Positions 1-13,556 of a stretch of 64,000 nucleotides of DNA are shown here, piece by piece. Both the position numbers and the translations under genes were made by a program. Each line of letters starts with the position of its first letter. The stretch's first letter is position 1. The notes under the pieces were generated by a model. That model was not told where the DNA came from. It was given only the letters and a program-made list of their open reading frames with translations, and did no database searches. The stretch is from Brachyhypopomus gauderio (Eukaryota; Chordata; Actinopteri; Gymnotiformes; Hypopomidae), in assembly GCF_052324685.1 (NCBI RefSeq), contig NC_135222.1, forward strand, positions 8,481,373 to 8,545,372. The letters run 5' to 3'.

Positions 1-2324
1 ACAACTCTTTCCGTGTGAAATGGGTTTAAAAAATGACTGCCTAAGGATAGGTGACTTAGACATGCTTAGAAACTAATGATCAGTATCACTCATTTGGCCT
101 TGAAATATCAGCAACTGCTACTGCTGTCTATAAACACATGAAGTCCAATCTGTTCACTTTGCCTCATATGGCCTACATTTGTATGGAAAAAATGCCGTAG
201 ATGAACTGTGGAAGGGAAGGACTGTAAAATTGCTATTCACATATTCAGTGGCATTAAAATTTGTGAGGAAAAACAACCTTGCTTTAAAAAATTCATTTGG
301 CCAGCCGAGAGTTTGCCTAAGGGAAATAAATGAAAGGTTGAAGAGAACTCCACATGCATTGGTGCAGCACCTGCATACTCAGACCTGGAGTAAATGCAAT
401 AATGGATTAGCATATTTATATGGTGCGAGGGAAATTCGGAGGTGGACGTTTGCACAAACCATGCAGCTGTGCGCTGCTGCTGGGCGTGTCACAATGGAAA
501 TTATGCACATGACGAATTTAAGCTAAGCTAACTATTTAGCCTAAGAAGGTTAATGATACCCTACGTGAAATGCCCAAAGGGATACCGGCATGAATTCTGA
601 ATCTACAGCACACCGATCCCATTCAGTGGCTGGTCCTGCATGCTCTGCACATAATGTGAAATGAATGCTCGTATATTACATCAGAGTTCAGTTAACACCA
701 AAGGGGATGAAAGAAGTTATTATCCAGACATAAACTTGAAAAATCTTTCCAAATACTGACCTACCTTCTCCTCCAGCTTTGGTTGATACCAGTAGTTTTC
801 CAGTTTGCCTCCAAATCTCACCAACTAATCTGCTAAACCTGCATTTTCCATTCAAACAGTCTGAGATGTCATGATGCTGATGACATCAGTGCCCAGGGCT
901 GCTGGTTACAGCCTGCAGTTGTACCCCAGCCACATATCACCCAGCCACACATGTGACTCACTTCATTATAGACGTCCGGCTAAGGTCCTAAACTCACAGC
1001 TGTCAGCTTTGACCAGTTTGCTTCAAAACACAATTCATTACCAGCACTGTGAGCACAAATTAGGCTTTGAAATGAGAGAAAACATTAATTAAAGTGGATC
1101 TAATTATAAATGTGTTGGGGTAAGGAAATTCATGGCACGCAGGCTTCTACGTGACCTAGAAAATGAAGATCAAAGGAGTTTTGTTCATGGATTGGAAGTG
1201 TTCAATATTTCATAGTGCAATAAACTTAACTAAGGTAGGGGCTGCAGAAGCTTATACAGAAAAGTAGGGTGCCATGCATTTTACAAAAAGCTGCCACAAA
1301 GTAACACTTATTTAGGAATTTTTGTTATTAGGATGTGCGTTGAATGACGTTGAACATGACGACTTTATAGTGTTGTGCATCCTAAAGACACAAACCCCCA
1401 ACCATATGTTCCAACATGATATGGATGCCCTCATGAGCTCACCCCCCCCCAACCATAACCCTATCCACTCAAAAACAATTAAGAGATTATAATTTCAGTG
1501 TGACCTTTGTTTCTGAGATGTTCTGCATGCCTAATTAAGCTCTAACTGTCGAACAGTGCTAGCACAGGGCTGCTTCCAGTCGCTTTCCTCATGAAAGTGC
1601 TATTGGTTTTGCACTGGAGCGAAATATTGTCTAATTCAGGACCAACATAACAAGAAGAGCAACCAAATCAATACCCAAGGTTGTTCCTTCCACTACATGC
1701 AGTTGCTCCTAATTACAAGAAGAGGAATGTTCATGTTGTCACATGCTATGAGTGCCAATACTGCACCTCCGTATTCTCCCAGAACCCAGACCTTATAATA
1801 GACGGCAGGCCACATGCATTATGTGAAATCCATCACGTACACAGCATGTCTGCTGTTTTAATACCAGCCATAGGATTAACTAGAGAGTAAATGTTGAGTA
1901 TTTAGTTTGACCTTACTGCAGTAGAATTCTCGCAACCAGTTTGTTTATGACCAAGGTTGTTTATTTACAAGAAAGCTGCAATCGCACTGCTTAACCCGAA
2001 CAACAAAATTGGTGATGATTTGGGATAGGGTTTACACATCCTTCTCAAGACAACTTATAATTATTACATCTATAAGGTACCGCAAAATGTAAACTCCTCT
2101 GTTTACTCAGTTGCATTTAAAAATAGGTAAGTATATGTGTGACAGAAAGGTCATGTCATTAATACAGTAAAGAGTTAATTCAAGAGTCTATTATTAAAAG
2201 GATAAACAGGTTGTGTTTACTTTAAAATGCTCTATAGCTGGTTATCTTGCCTTTCAAATGATTTTTCTGGAAGAGATTAACCTTTTTCCTGGGGCACCAA
2301 CACCAAATGATTGTGCAGCATACA

Positions 2325-2325
<1 letters not shown>

Positions 2326-2395
<70 letters not shown>

Positions 2396-2410
2396 ACACA
2401 CACACACAGA
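2326..2410. repeat. (CA)n microsatellite
   Basis: A dinucleotide CA tract, uninterrupted for about 63 bp and continuing with single-base interruptions (TACACA, CAGACA). It lies inside ntrk3 intron 1 and gives Thr-His and Cys-Val pseudo-ORFs on the two strands. Confidence 0.97.
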
Positions 2411-3782
2411 CACGCTCACACATGCAAACTTATACGTGCCCCCAACTCTCACAATAACACTTCAGCTGATTATCACCCTGAGGTGTCTCAGAAGTGTCAA
2501 ATCGAGCCTAACCAGGATCTTTAATTAAAAAAAGGGCACCAGTGTTAATCAACCTCACCTCTCTGTGGTCACCAGTGTATGACACCTCTACATCCCTTAG
2601 GCTATGGGGAGAGACGTCTGTGCAACCTTCCTCACCATTTTTTATTCGTAGCTGAACCTTTAATTCATATTTCAAAGGTACCACTCAGTATTGTTTTATA
2701 AAAGACAAATGTGAGATTTCTTAATTTTGCTATAACTATACTTTCTTAGCTTTACAGTTAACTGAATTTATTAATATATAGTTATTTACATAGTTTGTAT
2801 TGTCCTGGTGACAGGACCATCAGAGAGTGGAAGTTGTCAAAACTGTTCATTAGGGACTCACTGCAGGGAGTCACTGCCATGTGCATGCCTACATGACGCT
2901 TCTGGTGACGTTTTGAAGGGTTCTCTAATGTGAGTCTATTACCAAACTGACATGAAATCGGACCAATGAAATTTATGATTTTTGCTGTGGGGGATGGTGA
3001 TTTTCAGCCTTTTCCTTCTCCACATTCTGATGGAGTCACCATGGCATTATTAATAAAATGTCACTGTTTATGTACATGCTATCTTTGCCATGCAAGTGTG
3101 ACAGACATTGTGGCATACGTTTTCAAGACTACCCTTCAATGAAAATCTTAAAATAATTCAATAAGGTTGGACAATTACAACTAATAAGCACTGCAAAAAA
3201 GGAAAAAGTTATATATATAGTTTCTGAAAGATGCATTATGAAAAGCACAACTAGCTAACAACTAGCCTGCAAAGTATAATCAATGTTTGTTTTGTCAAAT
3301 GTAATTGTATTTTGAGGACCGAACTGTACTTGATATTACACCAATAATTGAAAGTCACTAATTCATTGGGTAAGCAGATGTAATAGGAGAACCTGTTTTT
3401 GCACTGTAGACTCTTGACATACACATATCTGAAGGACCTAATAATATTATTTCAGATTTTCTTCACAGCCAACAAACATAAAATGTGCCAACATTAAAAT
3501 CTAAGTCTCATTCTATAACCAGAACCATTTCCCTTTGAGTTGTCTTTTTCCCTTCCACACAGGTTATCAATGTGTCTTTTGATTGTTAGCTAAGATGGTG
3601 CTTCATTTATATTCCTGAGTAACAGTAGAGCATCTGCAGATGGCTCAAAGTAGGCCTTTCATTCTGACCTGGGACCAGCCTCTACCATCCACGGTGTCAT
3701 CTCAACTATTATAAAAGGGACTGGTGCAAGAATAATCTCATGTTTATACGAAAAAGAAAATTTCTACCAAAATTCTGTAGAT

Positions 3783-3947
<165 letters not shown>

Positions 3948-6717
3948 GAGCAGGGTCAGTCACGTGGGCAGTCCCCCTTTCACTGCAGTTCTGCTGGTCG
4001 AGGAGTCAAGCCCCAATGCTTCGTCTAATTCTCAAATGGCGGCTCTGACCTATTTAACACACAGACAGTCTCACACAAACTTATTCATAAAACATACAAA
4101 TGGACTTCTACATGCATAACCAGGAGTCTCCATCACTGTGTATTGCAAGTTGCAAGCTTACATATGTCCTTCTGAATTTGACCAGGCATGGGGCCTAAAT
4201 TGAAATGTAAAAAAGAATCTAAATCAACTAAGGAGAAATTAACATACATAAATTGTGGTTTATGGTTTGGTTTTGAAAATAAGATACATTTCTTGGTTTA
4301 TTTCCAATGTATGCAGAAATATATAACCATTCTGAGAACAACCTTGGATTTCAAGTATGCACGTTGATTTCATGCTGCACTGTGAGCGTAGATGTAATGA
4401 AGTTGGTATAGGTGTTTGGGTTACTTTTAATCACATACCACATTGTGAAGACTAGTGTTAATGGACAACAGCATGTCATTGGTGACCTGAAAACTGAATT
4501 GTGTTCTACTAATGTAAGTATTAAGAAAGGTATTTTTCACGTTTTATTGTCTGAGGAGCAAATCAAATTAAAAAACACATGAACAGGCAAACCTGTAGAG
4601 ACTTCCGATCCTCCCAACTGTTTCATAACCCACCTGCTGTCATGCATGATTTTTCACTGGAATGCCAAAACAACAGACTCTAATTCTAACAGATCCCTCT
4701 TCTCTATTCTCAACTTGCACAAAAACATTTGTCATGAAATCCCATTCAGCAACCCACAACAGACATATAGAAAATATCAAATATAGAGTTATCAAAGAAG
4801 CATGACACACGGTCACTGGAGCTCTCAACTGTCGGTCTGGGAGCTGTCCATGGTGCTGAAAAACTCAGACAAAATCATTTTCTCTCACAAAAGTAGCCAC
4901 ATTTGGCACTGTTTTCTAAAGATGATTAATACCCTACAAATGTTCTGTGTTCCTTTGATACATTTATATTTAAACAGTTGAGCTATACTTGAACCATTTG
5001 GTGATTTGTCACGTCACTCCTTGCTGCCTCAGGGCTGTAATCCTAAACAGGAATACAATAGTGGGGACTCTGGCCTGAATATTATCATTGATGTTTTAAA
5101 ATCACCGTATGCTTTCAGAAATCTAAATAATGCATTGGTGATGATAAATACTTTACTGGGGCTTTGATAATAATTTATCCCAATGAGTAAAACACATTAG
5201 CAGATCTCCAGGGAGCACCCAAATTAATTAAATGGCTACCAAGCAGAAAGCACTATCATCAGTTATGTTTCAGCACCTGGAGAGTTTGGTTGTAGCTTGC
5301 CGTGTAACACAAGGTCAGCTGACCTGTTTACATACAATCAAAGCAGCTCTGATGAGGATGCCCTGCTGTCTGTTTCATGCTTGAATAAGACATTCCTCTT
5401 GAATAACTTGCCATTTGCTTCACACATTCTTTCTCCCATTACTGGCACCACACTGCAGGAGCTACAGGTGGACATATACCTTATGTTCTTGCAGACATTC
5501 TTTCTTCTACACAGGATGCAGCATTTCAAGGCAACTGCACCCTAGCCCATTAATAATCTATATGTGTATGCCCTGGAACAGTCATTGGTACTCTCTAGGT
5601 TCTTAGTGACAGTTTTACATATGGGTTTGCTGAGAATGCTGTTTGGATCAGGCATGTACTGAATCAGGAAGATATTTTCCCATTTCCTGACACCTAAAAA
5701 CCATCATGAATTCTAAGAAGACATGCAAACAGGAAAGCACCTGAGACTGCTAAAGACGAAGCAGATGACCAAAACTACTGTTTTCCGGTTCTGCCTCCTA
5801 CTGGACACTGGAGACTTGTTGCTGACTGGAACACAATTATGTAATATAGTGTACATTCAACATTTCAAATGAACACATTTTTTGCTAATTAAATTATTGT
5901 TTTTGTTAAATAAAAACACTTTATAATATTATCTAATTCAGGTATTCTATTAGTTTCCTGTTTTTTAACCAAAAGAACAAGCTGTATAATTTTTGCAAAT
6001 CTTTTTTTGTATTGGGGCGGTTTAAGGGCAATTGCGGTCAAACCCATTGCTGTACCAGATCATAGTCCTGTAATACAACAGTCATTGGGTCGACAGAGAG
6101 AAACGTGAGTGGACGTGAGTTCTTACGAACGCGACGGACCATCTGGTTCCGTGCCTACCATATTAGGTAGTCTACATCAAGCAAAGAAATTTATAATCAA
6201 AAACGGAAATAAGGCACGTGTCGTCAGCCTACGTTGGTTTTGTCGCATTGACATGAAACTTCAGTTAAGGCAAAGATGCTAGTATGCTAGAGTCCGTACG
6301 TACATTTCAGTAACGTTATAGACATTATAAAACATCAAGATGTAGCTTATTTAAACGAAGAACGAAGAACATTTGAGAGTCAGCGATTGCGGCGACCTCT
6401 CAGCAGCAAATACAGTCTCTATCGTAGATATCTGCAGATCAATGTCTTTGAATGCTCTCAGTAGGCAAGGAAGCAAAGAAACTACACGTGAGTCTAGCGA
6501 CGACTATTGTTCTCTAAGAAAATTAAATATTTCTAAAAGCTTGTGGAAATAACGTAGGCAGAACTTCGGTTTAAAAGCCGCCAGTTTCGCAGGTCGTGTG
6601 TATAGGACGACTGAGGATGCTTTCTCGTAAGCAAAGTTAATGTATGCTAGTGGGTTACAACAATAAGCAGGAGAAGTACGCGGTCATTTACCGCAGTAGA
6701 GAAAAAGAACTACTTAC

Positions 6718-6965
6718 ATGGAGGTGATGTTCCTGAATATGTCCTCAATGTCGTTGCTGCTACTGCCATTGTTGCCTCCAGTATCTTGTAGCGCGAGCAG
6801 GGGAAAGAAATTCCCACTGTCCGACTTATTGCAATAGATCTCAGTAGGTGAACAGCTGCAGGTTGGCGGGCAATCTAGCACTGAGCTGAAATAGCCTTGA
6901 AAGATGCTTGAAAGAAACAAAATCCTTAAGCCACAAAGTCGCAAAGAACAGAACCATACATCCAT
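6718..6965 (-). CDS. ntrk3: NT-3 growth factor receptor (TrkC), first coding exon, partial gene
   Basis: TrkC is the receptor tyrosine kinase for neurotrophin-3 on developing neurons. Only the first coding exon, 82 codons plus 2 bases, is here. It begins at the ATG at 6,965 (GTCATGG, good context) and ends at a GTAAGT donor (intron starts 6,717). Residues 1 to about 31 form a signal peptide with hydrophobic core ILFLSSIFQGYF. Residues 32-45 hold the four cysteines of the LRR N-terminal cap (C32, C36, C38, C45). The tail GNFFPLL then an acidic Asn/Ser segment and RNITS matches the TrkC N-terminus rather than TrkB, with sequons at N46, N66 and N79. Reading past the donor hits a stop at once. 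Synteny with mrpl46/mrps11 supports the call. I cannot tell which teleost duplicate (3a or 3b) it is. Confidence 0.88.
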
Positions 6966-7420
6966 GACTTTAGGTCCAAACGAGTTGATTCCTCCGTGCT
7001 CTGGTAACAAACGGAAAATACGCGGCGAGTCTGGATGCGTCTGACTACATAAGAGCGCGCGCGCCTATGGACATTATGTGTGGGTGAAAAATCTCAACTC
7101 CTTAATTTTTTTTCTTTTGGAGACTATTCCGTTATAAAAACAATATCTGAAAATGCGACCGATACTCTCGGCTTTTCACTCATGATAGGATGCCCGGCGT
7201 TTCGGTTAGCGACGTCTCCGACCGTGCTGAGGAACCGAATGATGCGCTGGGTACTTGTAGAATCGGCAAGTTCGTGATTTGAGCATGAAGACCCACCTAC
7301 CGGGCGGAATTAAGACTGACACCTGCAAGAAACTGGGATATCATGACTGGGAACTGACGTCGAGAGGATCGAAAGTCATCACGCAAACAAAACAGGAAGG
7401 AGGAGGGGGTAAGGATTATT
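6966..7420 (-). promoter_or_regulatory. ntrk3 5' UTR / promoter region
   Basis: The segment upstream of the ntrk3 start codon is richer in CpG than the surrounding tens of kilobases. It includes an alternating GCGCGCGCGC stretch near 7,050 and several separate CG steps to about 7,390. No in-frame ATG lies upstream of 6,965. The transcription start cannot be placed from sequence alone, and a 5' non-coding exon further upstream remains possible. Confidence 0.5.
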
Positions 7421-9356
7421 ATCGAGTTGCATTAAATGTTTTTATGTTCTAGGTTGGAAATAAAAAGGTAGCTAACCAACCACTCAACACTTCTATAACG
7501 GCATGATGTCATACCTACTCCTACATGCAGTGGGATTTTTTACTAGTGTACTTTTTTTGCTAGGTATTTCGGACTGTACAATTTAAGCTTATTTGACTGA
7601 CAGCGAGGCTATGGGGTCTATAAATAAAACATTTCGAGAACCTATGTGTTGATTTTTCCTTGCCAAACTGAGTAAAGTTGCAATTTCATATAAAAGTAAT
7701 CCAAAGAAGCTCCTATATTGCAAATCAAATCTAATCAGATGAAGAGACTGAACACAAATATACCCGCGACTGCACAAAGATCAATGTAATATAATATATA
7801 TATAGTTTTATATTCTAGATATCACTGAACATAATATAAACATATTTGCTCGTGTGATGTTACTTAAAGACGTGAATTCAGTGTTCATTTGTGATGATTG
7901 CAGCTATATTATAAGCTCATGCAATTATTTCGCTCTTTACATGTATTTAATGCATATTTCCTTCACCACTTTAAGAAATGTATGCTTACATTTTCACAAA
8001 AAAACCTCTCAGTTTAGTATTCACAGAGTGGCTAACCAATATAGTGCGTATAATAAAAAGTGTTCAGTGTTGTGGATAGACAGTATATCGGCTCATATCT
8101 GGTCAAATGTAGCAATGAACGGCCTCCTTGTGTGTGAGAGCACTGCTACCACACTGCCTTTCGGTCTGCTGGGTACAGAGAATCCTAATTCAATGCGATA
8201 ATCTGTGGATTCATACTTTGGGGAGCTTCAGCAATCCACTGCAGATCTGACACAAATATACAGGAATATGTGCCAGTACCATACAGGTATATGTGCATAT
8301 GCCTTACAGGTATATGTGTGGATGCCTTACAGGTATATGTGCTGATGTATATCAGTGCCATGGTGAGGAGTGCCATGGGGGAGCCTATTTACATAGACTG
8401 TCACAGCCACCGGGAAGTTTCCCGCCCACGACTGAGGCATGAAGCCAAAAAAAGATTCGATTCTGTACCCTGCAGCGTGGGAAAGGACTGCTGTGTACGT
8501 GGAATCTAATGCCAACCGCAAACCACTAACAGCTGCACTGATGCACAGATAGGGATGTTGAAATTGTGGGGAGGGCATCGGTCAGTGGGTTGGCTTTCCG
8601 GGGTGGAGATTACCCTTCTGAGAGATGGAGGTAAGGGTGCTATTATAGAAAAAAACTCTGCTAAGAGGTCATTACCTAGAGCGTAAAGCAACCTGAGGTG
8701 TTCCTTCCGATACTTATCATGCTGGCATAGAAAACTGAGGATGTCCAGATCAATATTAGTCTTTTATCAGCCTGCTCACACTCTCTTGGTAGCCAGAATG
8801 CAGGTTTCAATACATAAGTTATGAACATGAACCTGAGATTTGACCATTGCAAAGACTGAGTCATGACCATTTTTTTACTTTATCTCCAGCCAAACCTTTA
8901 TGCCCATCACAACAGCTTGCAGGGTGACCCTCCTACTCCTTCTAACGAGCAAAATAAGACACAAGGCGCTTTGACATTGCATGATAACTTCTAACAGCAT
9001 GGCTTGAAAATAAAGTTCATCCATCAAAGAATACTTTATTGCCTGTTGCTACACTCTATTAACTTGACTGCTTTTTAAGTTGCTAATTAGTTCCGCACCA
9101 AGTAAAAATGCTTTTTAAATCATATCTGTAGAATGCATATACAAAATAATACAAAATTCATTGCATAATACGAAATACAAAATAATACAAAATCTCATTT
9201 TCTGCTGTATTGGGTACTACCCATACAAACTCAGTGGAAACAATTCAAGGTTTAATTGGTTAAGTTAAAAAATATTGCTCAAATAAACATATTTATCTTG
9301 TTACTTTGAGAACAAAGTGAAAAGTCACTGTACATAGATTGTTTTAATGAACATTT
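7421..9356. other. Intergenic, 23-bp tandem repeat, no gene seen
   Basis: AT-rich sequence between the ntrk3 promoter and a LINE. It holds three tandem copies of a 23-bp unit at 8,279-8,347 (core ACAGGTATATGTG) and an A/T-rich imperfect repeat near 9,130-9,200 (ACAAAATAATACAAAAT twice). Several ORFs of 60-115 codons show no recognisable motif. Confidence 0.6.
8279..8347. repeat. 23-bp tandem repeat, 3 copies
   Basis: Units start at 8,279, 8,302 and 8,325 and share CCTTACAGGTATATGTG followed by a variable hexamer ending in ATG. The first copy has A for T at position 4. Confidence 0.85.
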
Positions 9357-11317
9357 AATTTCACATTTATTTATATAGTGCATTGTACAACATGTGTTTC
9401 AAAGCAGCTTTACAAATGCTTGGGTCTATATCCCTAAGGAGCAAGCCGGAAGCACCAGTGACAAAGAAAAGCCTTGGGTGGACCATCACTCCAGTGGGTA
9501 CTCATCCTCCTACAGCAGCTTATGAAGAATCTATGCTATATTTTATATAGTCCATTTGGCCAGTTCATTGTAGGTGTGGGAGTCTCAGCTTCTCCTGATG
9601 ACCCAGGGTGGACAAGCTGTTTCTGCATCTTTTGTAGAAGCTGAGGTGGCTGTTTGTATACGACTGCGTCCGTTCATCCACAGACATCACTGGGAGATTT
9701 TCATGTGTTACCTCTGATTCTTCACCATCAATGACCAGGTGTAATCCAGTGTCATTATCACCACAGTAACATTCAAATAAAACAGAAAGATGTTAAATAT
9801 GTTCAATAAATGAACAGCCCATAAGGAGTAGATATGTTCTAGTGATCAACATGCAGCAGGTCTATCTGTGACCACGCAACTAGGGCCAGAAGGTCACCAC
9901 AGTTCTAAAGACTCTGCAATTTTGCATTCCACCCACATCATTCTGTCAAACCCAGGTGAATGCAGCAAGTGACCCAACGATGTCAATACCTCAGATTACC
10001 TGAAAACTGTATAACCACCCCCCCTCACACACTCTGCTCTTTTACAGAAAGTAAGCTAACCACAAGCTTGAGTAAATAAGTATTTTGCCTAGATGTTAAA
10101 ATTGGGAGTGTGAGTACTGCATTTAAAACTTAAAGGTTATTCCATGACTAAGGAGGTTTGTATAAGGCTCATCCATCAGCTATAATCTTTAGCAATGATA
10201 GGAGCTAAGAGAAATCTGACCTTTTGAGAATACAGTAGGTGTGGTGGGTTAAAATATTCAGTCAGTTCACTCACATACTGTGGGGCCAGACCATTTAGAG
10301 CTTTACATGTTAACAAGAGTATTTTAAAATTGATTCAAAATGTGACTGGAATCCAGTGCGGCGCGGAAACAACAGTACTAATGTGGTCATACTTTCTAGC
10401 TCTTGTAAGTACTTGGTATGTTCCCTTTCTATACAAATCGGACTTTATGACTTTTTAGAGGATCCACTTAGAATTACCATTACAATAATCCAGTCTGAAA
10501 AAGCACAGACTCTGCATCTAATGAGGGAAACGCATATCTCAGTTTAGATGCCTGATGGGCATCAGGATTAGCAGATATCATCAGGATTAGCAGTTACGTA
10601 CTGTACATCTGAGCATCATCCACATAAAAATTGGGCTAATGCCATGCTTAGTAATAATACAACATAATTGTAGTATATAAATTGAGAATAATAAGGGTCT
10701 CAGTACTGACTCTTGTGGGACACCAAATTTTACTTCTGCAAGATCAGATAATTTGTTATATTTTAGGACAAATTAACAGTGGTTTGTCAAATAGGAGTTA
10801 AACCATGAGAGTGCTTGTCCTCTAATGCCAACAAGTGTAGATTACAGTCCAGTAAGATGTTGTGGTCTGTGGTATCCAATGCAGCACTAACATCTTAAAG
10901 CACAATAAAGTACATGAATCCTTTACGAGTGGATATTAAAAGATCATTAACAACCTTTGTTAGCACAGTTTCAGTGCTATGGCATAATATAAATACAGGT
11001 TGAAATTGTTCATTTTTCTGAAAATAGCTGCACAACTAAACTGCTTTATTTAAAAGAATAAAGGGTGGGATTGAAGCTCATGGGGTTTTTGTTTATGATT
11101 CAATAACAGCAAGTTTTAATGATTTGGGCAAATACCCTAGGCTAAGAGAAGAGTTAATTAGCCTATAGAAGACATGGACAGTAGTTCTGTAAGTAAACTG
11201 GACTGGACAAAATGAACAAGAAAATAATTTTGAAGAATTTATGAGAGAAATTAGCACCCAAAGACAAATTGAGGAAAAAGATTCTAATTGTTTTTCCGAG
11301 CTAACTAGACAGCTGTC
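9357..11317 (-). mobile_element. Decayed L2-like non-LTR retrotransposon (LINE), minus strand
   Basis: Read on the minus strand, this is a reverse-transcriptase fragment of the L2-like class common in fishes. In 5' to 3' order it has INSSLSLGYLPKSLKLAVI (about 11,100-11,160), then a segment matching the LDxxDHNILL region (about 10,860-10,900), GVPQESVLRPLLFSIYIL near 10,690-10,740, and a Y-V-D-D catalytic box at 10,615-10,626. It ends with the typical L2 tail around 9,357-9,420, where AAAGCTGCTTT precedes TATATAAATAAATG. Frameshifts and stops break the frame in several places, so it is inactive. The 5' end is truncated where the LTR element begins. The class is secure; the family name is from memory of similar fish repeats. 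Confidence 0.75.
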
Positions 11318-11368
11318 TGTCACAGCGTGCCGGTCAACCAGCAGGAGGGACACGCACACACATACACA

Positions 11369-11435
<67 letters not shown>

Positions 11436-11600
11436 ACACACATACACAAACACAGCACCTGCCCCATTCCTAATCACCTAAGTATTAGTTATGGCACACA
11501 CCTGTTCTGTGTTCACCCTCTTTTGTTCTCCCTACTATTTAAGCCCACAGGTACCTGCCGTTGGTGTGGCACATTGCCAGTTGTTCTGTGCCAGTCATCT
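11318..11600 (+). repeat. 5' LTR-like repeat of the gypsy element, with (CA)n
   Basis: It begins TGTCACAGCG, in the usual TG-start form of gypsy LTRs, and contains a CA tract at 11,343-11,455. It shares several blocks with 13,557-13,750. The internal pol fragment starts directly after it, without a recognisable primer binding site or gag. The exact right edge is uncertain. Confidence 0.6.
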
Positions 11601-13556
11601 GCAAGGTGACCTTCCTCACTTACATCATCAGAGAGGGCTGTATGTGCATCCGATCCTGCGAGGTGGAGGTGGTGACTGGATGGCCAAAACCCCAGACGCA
11701 TCGTGACCTCCAGCGGGTCCTGGCATTTGACAATTTCTACCAGCAGTTCATCTGGTTCTTCAGCACCCTGGCCAGGACTCTCACTGACCTGCTCCATGGG
11801 CAGGATATGTGTTGGAGGTGGATGCCTGAGGCAGAGTCTGCCTTTTAGGGCCTCAAAGCCATGTTCGCCAGCACCCCAGCATTGCAATCCCACCAAGCCC
11901 CTGATCATAGAGATCGATGCGTCAGACGTGAGAGTCAGTGCGGTATTCTTCCAGTAAGCAGTTAAGGAAGGCAAGCCAAAGCTGATCACTTACCTTTCCC
12001 ACAAGCTGAGCCCCTGCTGAGCGCAACTACAGAGTCAGCAACAGGGAGTTGCTAGCAAGGAAGCACGCCTTCGAGGAGCGGACGCACTGGCTCGAGGGAG
12101 TGTCGCACCTCTTCACGGTGATCACCATCACAAAAACCTGCAAGATCTCCACTCGACTCCAGGCAGGGTTGGTGGTCTCTCTCTCTGTTTGTTTTTCAGA
12201 TCACGTACAAAGTGGAGGGGGAGAATGTGAGGGCGGATGCACTCTCCAGGCCATACAGCCCTGAGTCTCAGTCCGCCACCCAGGAGCAAGGCCTCCCTAC
12301 TTCCAGCTTCATGGGGGATATTTACAGGGAACTGGACCACAAGCTCGAGGCAGCTAATCCCCGTCCTCGCTCTCCTCCACACTGGCTCCGTGTCCCACCG
12401 AGACATTGCACAGTGCTCATCACATGGACACACGCCTCACTGGGCACAGAGCATCGTGGATCAAAATGCACTGCCCGGCTACTGAGCTCATGCTACTGGT
12501 GGCCAGCGATGCACCGGGACATTGTCACAAACACGTAGCCTCCTGTGCAGGAGCGTACCAAAACTCTGTACTCTGCCAGCTGGTAAGCTTCTTCCCCTGC
12601 CTACAGCACCCTTGCTTTCACCTGGCTGTGGACTTTTGACTGACCTCCCTGCCGCTGAGAACACTGCCAACCTTGTCGTAGACGAGTTTTCAAAGATGGT
12701 GCTGTTTATCCCTCGGCCTGTGCTGCCAACCATTCAGACGACAGCTGAATTGGTCTTCTGCCACATCTTCAGGCAGTTTTGAGTGTCCTGCCAGATGATA
12801 TTATGTCCAATAAGGAGGTCCAGTTTAATTCTCGGGTATGGCTCTTGGGGAACCTTACCATCACGGTGAGCCTCACGTCTTGTTACCATCCCCAGGTAAA
12901 CGGGCATGTGGAGAGAGTAAACCAGAAGCGTGGTGAGTTCCTGCACCTGTATTCCAGCAACATCTGGAGACATGGTGCACGTACCGTCTGGGCAGGATAT
13001 ACTCCAACCTCTCTCTGCCATACAGAGATCAGGCTCACGTCCTTTTACTGCATGTTGATATACCAGCCACCGCTGTCCAGACCTGGTGTCAACAGAACGA
13101 GCCTGTGTGGGAGGAGACACACTGGCAGATGTACTCAGCCCTTCACTGCCTTCAAAGGCTGACTGATGGTAAGGGGAGACTTCTAGCTACGAGCCTGAAG
13201 ACAACGTGTGGGTGTCCACGGCAGACGGCCAGGTGGGGCCCTCAGACAAGCTGGACACCAAGTGCAACATTCCTTATGCCGTCAGATGGATTAACGTCAT
13301 GTACAGAGTTGACTTGCTAGGGAGCATGGATGATGGTGACAACCTTGTGGGACCTCCACCACTGCTGGAGCTAGAAGGTCCTGCATGCAAGGTCAATGCC
13401 CTGGTGGACTTGCAGCAAAGAGGCAGACAGATACAGTAGTAGACTGGGAGGCATATGGCCTAGAGGAATGCCCATCCTTCCACCGTGCGCACTCCACTAA
13501 GCCTGCTCCTTTCTGGCCAGGAAGATCCTGCTCCATGAAGCTGGCGTGGGGGTGTC

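Noticed and set aside
2213..2528. ORFs of His-Thr and Cys-Val repeats (also at 3,740-4,119, 11,093-11,609, 26,113-26,534, 51,559-51,849)
   Set aside because: They are translations of CA/TG/CT microsatellites, with no splice or coding support.
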